From: CAZDXJ01 sp964509475
GTDB taxonomy: Bacteria > Pseudomonadota > Gammaproteobacteria > Methylococcales > Methylomonadaceae
Direction: 5' to 3'
Assembly: GCA_964509475.1 (NCBI GenBank)
Contig: CAZDXJ010000082.1
Span: forward strand, 1-10,096
Length of the DNA stretch: 10,096 bases
Part shown: positions 5,908-10,096 of the stretch, in pieces
Layout of the letters: each line of letters opens with the position of its first letter
Numbering within the stretch: position 1 is the first letter of the stretch
The notes under the pieces: generated by a model
The model's input: the letters and a program-made list of their open reading frames with translations, nothing else
The model's database searches: none
What the model was told of the DNA's origin: nothing
Program-made: the position numbers and the translations under genes

Positions 5908-7847
5908 GCAATATGAAAAAAATGGATCGGGATCATGACGGCAGCAGCCTTAACATTGTGCAGGATAATATCGAACAACTGAAAACCCTGTTCCCGGATA
6001 TTTTTAGCGAAGGAAAAATTGACTTCGACAAGCTCAGAGAAACACTGGGCGACACGGTAGAAACCCGTGAAGAGCGTTATAACTTCACCTGGCATGGCAA
6101 ATCACAGGCCCGCCGCATCGCCCAAACCCCATCCACCGGCACCTTGCGCCCGTGCAAAGCAGAAAGCAAACACTGGGACACCACCCAAAACCTGTTTATC
6201 GAAGGCGACAACCTGGAAGTGCTGAAGCTCATGCAAAAGTCTTATCACAAACAGGTTAAGATGATTTACATCGACCCGCCATACAACACCGGTAAGGAAT
6301 TCATCTATCCTGACCATTATCAGGATAATCTTGATACCTATCTGGAATATACCGGTCAGAAAGACAGCGAAGGTCGCAAGTTCGGCACCAATACGGAAAC
6401 CACAGGCCGTTATCACACCAACTGGTTGAATATGATGTATCCACGCTTGAAGCTGGCGAGGAACCTGTTACGCGATGACGGGGTGATTTTTATTTCGATT
6501 GATGACAATGAGGTTGCGAATTTACGGAAGCTGTGTGATGAGATTTTTGGGGAGGAAAATTTTTTAGCTTCTATTGCTTGGGAAAAAAGATACACACGAA
6601 GCAATAATGCAAAAAGATTTTACTCTCTAAAAGATTCAATAATCTGTTATAGAAAATCAGACATATTGGAATATGTCAAAGAAGCAAGAAATGAAAAGTC
6701 AGATTCAAACTATAGCAATCCCGATAATGACTATCGAGGTGAATGGACAACTTCGTCATATGTGAATCCAGCAACAAAAGATAAGCGACCGAACTTAGTT
6801 TATGAAATAAAAAGACCATTAGACAATAAAACAATAGTCCATGAAACCCATGCATGGAAGTATAGTTTTTCTGAACATCAAAGACATGTAGATGAAGGGA
6901 AGTTATGGTGGGGCAAGGAAGGTACTGCACAATACCCTAGGCTTAAATTATTTTTATCAGAACAGACTAACGGATTAGTCCCAATAGATTTATGGAGCTA
7001 CAAAGATGCTGGAACTACCGATGAAGGTGGCAATGAAATAAAAGCCCTTTTTGGGAGCGCAGTTTTTGACACACCAAAGCCAACTAAGCTACTTATTAAG
7101 ATGCTGTCAATTGCTACTCATACTGAAAAAAACGATATTATTCTCGACTTCTTTTCTGGCTCTTGTACCACTGCCCATGCCGTTATGGGATTTAATGCTC
7201 AAAATAACGGCAACCACAAATACATTATGGTTCAACTCCCCGAACCCTGTGATGAGAAGTCAGAAGCTTTTAAAGCGGGCTATAAAACCATTGCCGACAT
7301 CGGCAAGGAACGCATTCGCCGTGCCGGTGAAAAAATCCTGCAAGACCATGCCGATAAAGACGGGATTGGTACTGAAAATCGCTCCTGCATTTCCAGCACT
7401 TCCGCCATCCCTGGCGGTCGAAACTTGGATATTGGCTTCAAAGTCTTTAAACTCGATTCATCCAATATCGAACCCTGGGATGGGGATTTTGATAACCTGG
7501 AAAATGCTTTATTGAGCGCAGTAAACAACATCAAGAAAGACCGCAGTAAAGACGATGTGCTGTATGAAATCCTGCTCAAATACGGGCTTGATTTAACTGT
7601 ACCGATTGAGGAACGTCAGATTAACGGTAAAACGGTTTATTCCATCGGTTTGGGAGCCTTAGTCGTGTGTCTGGATGATGCGATTACCCTGGATGTGGTG
7701 GAAGGCATCGGCGACTTAAAAAAAGAACTGGCTCCAGAAGTGATGCGCGTGGTATTCAAGGATAGCGGTTTTAAGGATGATGTGGTTAAAACCAATGCGA
7801 TCCAGATTTTGAAAAAATACGGCATTGATGATGTGAAGAGTCTGTAA
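5904..7847 (+). CDS. mod: Type III-like (Mod) adenine-N6 DNA methyltransferase, beta class
   Basis: This 647-residue protein is a site-specific adenine methyltransferase using S-adenosylmethionine. The catalytic motif DPPYNTG (124-130) comes before the cofactor motif DFFSGSCTTAHAV (415-427), the beta-class order typical of type III Mod subunits. GDNLEVLKLM (101-110) and YHTNWLNMMYPRL (170-182) are further Mod hallmarks. Residues about 213-412 form the target recognition region. Its DNA is about 35% G+C by hand count (6541-7140) against about 48-49% just upstream (6061-6540), which suggests replacement by recombination. The glycine ending the FxGxG motif is Cys421; Ala is common at this spot in Mod proteins, so activity is likely retained. 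The start overlaps the preceding stop (ATGA). A Res partner would be expected next but is absent from the window. Confidence 0.92.
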   Translation: MSNMKKMDRDHDGSSLNIVQDNIEQLKTLFPDIFSEGKIDFDKLRETLGDTVETREERYNFTWHGKSQARRIAQTPSTGTLRPCKAESKHWDTTQNLFIEGDNLEVLKLMQKSYHKQVKMIYIDPPYNTGKEFIYPDHYQDNLDTYLEYTGQKDSEGRKFGTNTETTGRYHTNWLNMMYPRLKLARNLLRDDGVIFISIDDNEVANLRKLCDEIFGEENFLASIAWEKRYTRSNNAKRFYSLKDSIICYRKSDILEYVKEARNEKSDSNYSNPDNDYRGEWTTSSYVNPATKDKRPNLVYEIKRPLDNKTIVHETHAWKYSFSEHQRHVDEGKLWWGKEGTAQYPRLKLFLSEQTNGLVPIDLWSYKDAGTTDEGGNEIKALFGSAVFDTPKPTKLLIKMLSIATHTEKNDIILDFFSGSCTTAHAVMGFNAQNNGNHKYIMVQLPEPCDEKSEAFKAGYKTIADIGKERIRRAGEKILQDHADKDGIGTENRSCISSTSAIPGGRNLDIGFKVFKLDSSNIEPWDGDFDNLENALLSAVNNIKKDRSKDDVLYEILLKYGLDLTVPIEERQINGKTVYSIGLGALVVCLDDAITLDVVEGIGDLKKELAPEVMRVVFKDSGFKDDVVKTNAIQILKKYGIDDVKSL

Positions 7848-7945
7848 TGCCAGAAAAATTATTTCACCATGAAGGACATGAAGCGCTTGAAGATTTTTTC
7901 TTCATGATCTTCATGGTGAATAACAAATATTTAAAAATAATGTGA
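7847..7945 (+). pseudogene. Vestigial TAATG-coupled start, possible relic of a lost downstream gene
   Basis: The Mod stop codon shares its last A with an ATG (TAATG, 7845-7849). The frame runs 32 codons, starting MPEKL and then translating straight through the palindromic repeat (FHHEGHEAL...), and ends at TGA 7943-7945. Because every upstream operon junction is a coupled overlap, this may be the old start of the next operon gene, such as a restriction subunit, now removed or interrupted by the repeat. It could equally be chance; the five residues before the repeat are too few to identify. Confidence 0.2.
7863..7920. repeat. Palindromic element, copy 1
   Basis: This is an imperfect palindrome of 58 bp. 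Arms of 21 bases (7863-7883 and 7900-7920) pair at 19 positions around a 16-base centre containing a T-run. Each arm starts TTCACCATGAAG and ends CATGAAG. It lies 15 bases after the mod stop and is related to elements at 8683-8745 and 9347-9411, with a shorter and different centre. RNA from it would fold into a long hairpin that could stop or protect transcripts between mod and the next cassette. Confidence 0.85.
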
Positions 7946-7953
7946 TGCGTATG

Positions 7954-7981
7954 TTGACAGTCAGGTTTATTGTATTACAAT
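7954..7981 (+). promoter_or_regulatory. Promoter of the RHH-VapC cassette
   Basis: A consensus TTGACA (7954-7959) stands 16 bases before TACAAT (7976-7981), ending 31 bases before the antitoxin ATG. This is the best sigma-70-type promoter in the window. The -10 box lies inside the 7971-7991 palindrome. Confidence 0.7.
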
Positions 7982-7991
7982 CAGTAATACA
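7971..7991. promoter_or_regulatory. Operator palindrome overlapping the -10 box
   Basis: TGTATTAC (7971-7978) and GTAATACA (7984-7991) are perfect 8-base inverted arms around AATCA. The site covers the -10 box and probable transcription start of the antitoxin-toxin cassette, where an RHH antitoxin or antitoxin-toxin complex would repress its own transcription. The palindrome is seen; binding is inferred from the family. Confidence 0.6.
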
Positions 7992-8012
7992 TTGTTGTGT
8001 CGGAGAAAACCC

Positions 8013-8252
8013 ATGATTACCCTTAGGCTTGACCCAGAACTGGAAAAAACCATCAACAACACGGCGAATAGACTAGGCTTGAGCAAGTCGGAGCTAATAC
8101 GAAAAAGTGTTACCGAATATATCAAACAACTGGAAAAACCTTCCCCTTGGGAGTTAGGTCACGATATGTTTGGCAGATATGCCAGTGGTAAAGGCAATTT
8201 ATCTAAAGATAGGAAAGCACTTCTAAAGGAAAAGATAAGCGCTAAAAGATGA
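8013..8252 (+). CDS. Ribbon-helix-helix antitoxin of the VapC cassette
   Basis: This 79-residue protein should neutralise the downstream PIN toxin and repress its own promoter. Residues 1-8 (MITLRLDP) form the DNA-contacting strand; ELEKTINNTANRLGLSKSEL and IRKSVTEYIKQLEK form the two helices. The C-terminal tail from residue 43 (PWELGHDMFGRYASGKGN...), ending in a basic stretch, is the toxin-binding type found in antitoxins paired with PIN proteins. The ATG at 8013 is preferred because GGAG (8002-8005) lies 7 bases before it and the RHH strand begins at once; an in-frame TTG at 7992 would overlap the operator. It ends in an ATGA overlap with the toxin gene. Confidence 0.88.
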   Translation: MITLRLDPELEKTINNTANRLGLSKSELIRKSVTEYIKQLEKPSPWELGHDMFGRYASGKGNLSKDRKALLKEKISAKR

Positions 8253-8659
8253 ATAAAATTTTGATTGACTCTGGCCCATTGATTGCCCTGTTTGATCGAA
8301 GCGATAAGTATCATCAAGCATCACTGGCGTTCATTAAGCAAAATCACTGTGAATTGATCACTACCCTGGCCTCCATTACAGAAGTGATGCATTTACTTGA
8401 TTTTAGTCGAGATGCTCAAGCGGACTTTCTAAGCTGGGTCGATGCCGGTGCGGTGTCTGTGGTGACAATTACAAGCAATGATTTCCAAAGAATTAGAGAG
8501 CTGATAACAAAATACTCAGACCTGCCCATGGATTTCGCGGATGCTTGTCTGGTCTTGCTGGGTGAAACAATGAATATCACTAAAGTGGCAACCATTGATC
8601 GGGATTTTGATGTTTATCGGCTCCAAGGAAAACATGCATTCACAACCTATATAAAATAG
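8249..8659 (+). CDS. vapC: VapC-type PIN-domain ribonuclease toxin
   Basis: This 136-residue, full-length PIN domain protein starts MNKILIDSGPLIALFD with the first metal-binding Asp7. Further acidic residues fall in place: Glu45 (ASITEVMHLL), Asp95 and Asp98 (LPMDFADAC), and Asp117 (ATIDRDF). VapC toxins are Mg2+/Mn2+-dependent endoribonucleases that cut tRNA or rRNA when freed from antitoxin. The gene is coupled by ATGA to the RHH antitoxin and should be expressed from the TTGACA promoter at 7954. All catalytic residues look intact. The PIN family is secure; the RNA target cannot be read from the sequence. Confidence 0.92.
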   Translation: MNKILIDSGPLIALFDRSDKYHQASLAFIKQNHCELITTLASITEVMHLLDFSRDAQADFLSWVDAGAVSVVTITSNDFQRIRELITKYSDLPMDFADACLVLLGETMNITKVATIDRDFDVYRLQGKHAFTTYIK

Positions 8660-8682
8660 CTCTACACATTAACAAAGTACTA

Positions 8683-8745
8683 CACCATGAAGGACATGAA
8701 GAGGATGAAGAAAAAACCTTCAACTCCTTCATGTGCTTTATGGTG
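8683..8745. repeat. Palindromic element, copy 2
   Basis: This is a 63-bp imperfect palindrome with outer arms 8683-8701 and 8727-8745 (17 of 19 paired). It starts CACCATGAAGGACATGAAG and has a centre GGATGAAGAAAAAACC that extends the stem partly. About 55 of 63 bases match copy 3 in the same orientation. It lies 23 bases after the vapC stop and ends 31 bases before the next antitoxin start, so transcripts from upstream would pass through a hairpin. Confidence 0.88.
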
Positions 8746-8776
8746 ATTAAAAACAGTTATATTAGAGGAAAATATC

Positions 8777-8995
8777 ATGCAACTTAAAAGATCAAACATT
8801 GGCCATAGTTTGTATGTGCTGTTCGAGACCTTACCGGAGTCTGACAAAAAAGCATTTTTACATGAACTGATGGAGCAACAACAAGAAACCGTTGAAAATG
8901 AGGCATTGTATTTGGCTTGCCAACAAGCAAAAGAGGAAAATGACTTTTTAACTGAACAAGAAGCGCAAGACTTTGTTGATCATTTGCCCCAATGA
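8777..8995 (+). CDS. Small acidic antitoxin of the RelE/ParE cassette
   Basis: This 72-residue, acidic, mostly helical protein (DKKAFLHELMEQQQETVENEA, then EEQ-like runs near EEND and TEQEAQDFVD) has Shine-Dalgarno AGGA (8766-8769) 7 bases before its ATG. Its stop overlaps the toxin start by ATGA, the classic antitoxin-first arrangement. Composition and position fit the acidic antitoxins that pair with this RelE/ParE branch. No clear RHH or helix-turn-helix is visible, so it may not be a repressor. I do not recognise a named family. Confidence 0.7.
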   Translation: MQLKRSNIGHSLYVLFETLPESDKKAFLHELMEQQQETVENEALYLACQQAKEENDFLTEQEAQDFVDHLPQ

Positions 8996-9261
8996 AAATT
9001 CAGATTAGTAAGCGATTTGTTAAGGATTGTGAAAAAATCAATGATCCACGTATTGTGGCTAAAATACGCAAAACCCTGGAAAATGCACAAACGGTCATGC
9101 ATATTTCTGAGTTGTCTCAATTAGAAGAAATGTCAGGTCATACAGGTTATTTTCGACTAAAGTTTGATTATCGGTATCGTATGGGGCTTTATCTTGAGGA
9201 TGAAACACTGCAATTTTTGCGTGTTGGGCGGCGTGAAGATTTTTATAAAAAATTCCCTTAA
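8992..9261 (+). CDS. RelE/ParE-superfamily toxin
   Basis: This 89-residue protein has the compact RelE/ParE pattern. N-terminal strand and helices (ISKRFVKDCEKI, DPRIVAKIRKTLENA) lead into the beta-sheet core GYFRLKFDYRYRMGLYLED (52-70) and the C-terminal LRVGRREDFYKKFP (76-89). Arg55, Arg61, Arg63, Arg77, Arg80 and Tyr85 are candidates for the basic/tyrosine active surface of RelE-like mRNA interferases. ParE-like gyrase inhibition cannot be excluded by sequence alone. It overlaps the acidic antitoxin gene. Length is normal and there is no truncation. Confidence 0.85.
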   Translation: MKIQISKRFVKDCEKINDPRIVAKIRKTLENAQTVMHISELSQLEEMSGHTGYFRLKFDYRYRMGLYLEDETLQFLRVGRREDFYKKFP

Positions 9262-9294
9262 GAAAGATGTACCGTATTAAAAGGATTGATGTTT

Positions 9295-9337
9295 TATTAG
9301 ACTAATACGACATTGAATACGTAAAGCCTGCAATGTC
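9295..9337. promoter_or_regulatory. Two short inverted repeats in the relE-brnT gap
   Basis: TATTAG-A-CTAATA (9295-9307) is a perfect odd-centred palindrome. GACATTG (9309-9315) and CAATGTC (9331-9337) are perfect 7-base arms 15 bases apart. They sit before the third palindromic element, upstream of brnT. They may be regulatory sites or a small hairpin; no convincing -35/-10 pair is joined to them. Confidence 0.25.
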
Positions 9338-9346
9338 AGATAACAC

Positions 9347-9411
9347 TTCACCATGAAGCACATGAAGAGAATGAAGAAAAAACCTACAAGTTCTTCATGT
9401 GTTTCATGGTT
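9347..9411. repeat. Palindromic element, copy 3
   Basis: The arms 9349-9367 (CACCATGAAGCACATGAAG) and 9393-9411 pair at 17 of 19 positions around a centre almost the same as in copy 2 (ATGAAGAAAAAACCT). The leading TT at 9347-9348 matches copy 1. It lies in the same orientation as the other copies, 87 bases after the relE-type stop and 45 bases before brnT. Confidence 0.88.
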
Positions 9412-9456
9412 ATTACAGGATAGCTAATATGAGTAAAGGCTTAAAGGGGATTTATC

Positions 9457-9741
9457 ATGCGGATTGAATGGGATGAAAATAAGAACAAAGTCAATATTCA
9501 AAAGCATGGCGTTGATTTTCGTGATGCTGCCTATGTATTTTCAGACCCTTTCCAATTAAATATAGCTGATGAGGATCATTCAGATCATGAAGAACGTTGG
9601 ATTGTTTTAGGCAAAAATTTAAACGATACGTTATTGTTGGTGGTCCATACAGATCGTAGCCATAATGTAATACGGATTATTTCAGCGCGGAAAGCGACGA
9701 AAAACGAACAAAAACGTTATATTCAGAGGTTAACCAAATGA
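9457..9741 (+). CDS. brnT: BrnT-family ribonuclease toxin (DUF497)
   Basis: This 94-residue protein has the signature N-terminus WDENKNKVNIQKHGVDF (5-21) and the C-terminal RIISARKATKNEQKRY (73-88), both diagnostic of BrnT. BrnT is a RelE-fold ribonuclease that blocks translation and is neutralised by BrnA. Shine-Dalgarno GGGGA (9446-9450) is 6 bases from the ATG. As is usual for this family the toxin comes first, and its stop overlaps brnA (ATGA). The length is normal and both blocks are intact. Copy 3 of the palindromic element lies just upstream. Confidence 0.93.
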   Translation: MRIEWDENKNKVNIQKHGVDFRDAAYVFSDPFQLNIADEDHSDHEERWIVLGKNLNDTLLLVVHTDRSHNVIRIISARKATKNEQKRYIQRLTK

Positions 9742-9938
9742 AAAAAGAATATGATTTTTCAAATGCTGAACAAGGTAAATTCTATATCCCAGCCGAGGAT
9801 ATTCAAACGCCGGTTTATCTTGATAAAGATATTTTGCAGTTTTTAAACAAACAACGTGCGAAAAGCGATGAAAATCTGGAAACACTGGTTAATGATTTAT
9901 TGAGAAAAGATATTGAGATAGCAAAACACTTTTCTTAA
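9738..9938 (+). CDS. brnA: BrnA-type antitoxin
   Basis: This 66-residue protein lies directly after and overlapping brnT. The N-terminal segment (KKEYDFSNAEQGKFYIP, 2-18) is the toxin-wrapping part seen in short BrnA-like antitoxins. TPVYLDKDILQFLNKQ and DENLETLVNDLLRKDIE form a strand and two helices of a ribbon-helix-helix DNA-binding domain. BrnA represses brnTA as a complex with BrnT. The function is assigned from the pairing plus this pattern. Confidence 0.85.
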   Translation: MKKEYDFSNAEQGKFYIPAEDIQTPVYLDKDILQFLNKQRAKSDENLETLVNDLLRKDIEIAKHFS

Positions 9939-10018
9939 AGGCGCGATTGCATGAATGGCTTTCTGTGACCGAAATTGAAAAGGCCGCTGGTATTCAAGGT
10001 ATTCCTTTTGAAGAGTAA
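9917..10018 (+). pseudogene. Short open frame, likely C-terminal remnant of an unrecognised gene
   Basis: After a stop at 9914-9916 this frame stays open to TAA 10016-10018 and reads LHEWLSVTEIEKAAGIQGIPFEE over its last 23 codons. The peptide looks protein-like rather than random. There is no ATG, only a TTG at 9947 with AAAGG 5 bases before it, and the frame overlaps the end of brnA. It may be the tail of a gene cut when the TA cassette arrived, or a very small gene. I do not recognise the family. Confidence 0.3.
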
Positions 10019-10096
10019 GCGACTGAAAACACTAAAAGAAGTCATTTCTGAATTAGATGTTCCCGAAACAGATTTCGGGAACATATCAAAAACCCC
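10008..10096 (+). CDS. Possible start of an unidentified gene leaving the right edge
   Basis: From TTG 10008 a frame stays open to the window end (29 codons, KSKRLKTLKEVISELDVPE and onward). It overlaps the preceding short frame by 11 bases, in another phase. A basic start followed by a helix is plausible coding sequence, but the start is weak and the frame spans the perfect hairpin at 10057-10084. It could be a frameshifted continuation of the upstream remnant. Confidence 0.2.
   Translation, partial: MKSKRLKTLKEVISELDVPETDFGNISKT
10057..10084. repeat. Perfect hairpin, 12-base arms
   Basis: ATGTTCCCGAAA (10057-10068) and TTTCGGGAACAT (10073-10084) are fully complementary around a CAGA loop. 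The stem is strong, but no T-run follows on either strand, so it is not a classical intrinsic terminator. It might be an operator, a recombination end or the hairpin of a repeat element. Confidence 0.6.

Noticed and set aside
1234..7847. DISARM class 1 (SNF2-like drmD plus methyltransferase drmMI)
   Set aside because: The methyltransferase is a 647-residue type III-like Mod, DUF4391 and a zeta-like pair lie between it and the helicase, and no drmA, drmB or drmC gene is present.
7992..8012. Upstream TTG start for the RHH antitoxin
   Set aside because: It abuts the operator palindrome and lies too close to the promoter; ATG 8013 has a good Shine-Dalgarno and begins right at the RHH strand.
7863..9411. 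CRISPR array
   Set aside because: The three repeats are palindromes hundreds of bases apart with genes between them, not regularly spaced repeats with spacers.
9429..9467. 12-codon frame starting ATGAGTAAAGGC and overlapping the brnT start
   Set aside because: Too short to support as a gene, with no convincing ribosome binding site; a leader role is possible but nothing in the sequence requires it.
10057..10096. Intrinsic terminator
   Set aside because: The stem is perfect, but the downstream bases on the plus strand are ATCAAAAACCCC and on the minus strand CTAATTC, so no U-run follows.

Overview
The window looks like a defence and addiction island from a proteobacterium, either on a plasmid or integrated in a chromosome. 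The evidence is a KfrA-type DNA-binding protein, a methyltransferase/helicase operon of type III restriction-modification character, and three further toxin-antitoxin cassettes in a row. Gene style and moderate G+C suggest a gammaproteobacterium, possibly a methylotroph or similar environmental species. That placement is inference: no rRNA or housekeeping gene is present to confirm it.

Layout. Bases 1-632 (minus strand) carry the N-terminal two thirds or so of a KfrA-like protein with a long coiled coil, cut by the left edge. A gene-poor, partly AT-rich spacer (633-981) follows, ending in a short palindrome and a possible promoter. Everything after it reads on the plus strand. A lone ribbon-helix-helix protein (982-1179) precedes a tightly packed operon (1234-7847). 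The operon order is SNF2-type helicase with a degenerate PLD-like N-terminus, DUF4391 protein, zeta-like P-loop ATPase/kinase, a 61-residue small protein, and a type III (Mod-type) adenine-N6 DNA methyltransferase. All four junctions are 4-base ATGA overlaps, so the genes are probably translationally coupled. No restriction (Res) subunit is present. Mod is instead followed by a vestigial TAATG start that runs straight into a palindromic repeat.

Bases 7863-9938 hold three cassettes: RHH antitoxin/VapC PIN toxin (8013-8659), small acidic antitoxin/RelE-ParE toxin (8777-9261) and BrnT/BrnA (9457-9938). One copy of the same imperfect palindromic element of about 60 bp, all in one orientation, precedes each cassette. 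The last ~160 bases hold a short unrecognised gene remnant, a 12-bp-arm perfect hairpin and possibly an ORF leaving the right edge.

Working together (inference): Mod would methylate host DNA at a site set by a target domain that appears to have been swapped in. The helicase and DUF4391 protein would be its partners in recognising or processing unmodified DNA. The zeta-like pair inside the operon could act as an addiction device or as an infection-triggered effector in place of the missing nuclease. The flanking cassettes would stabilise the island. The most interesting points are the toxin-like module embedded in a modification operon with no visible nuclease, and the repeated palindrome in front of each TA cassette.
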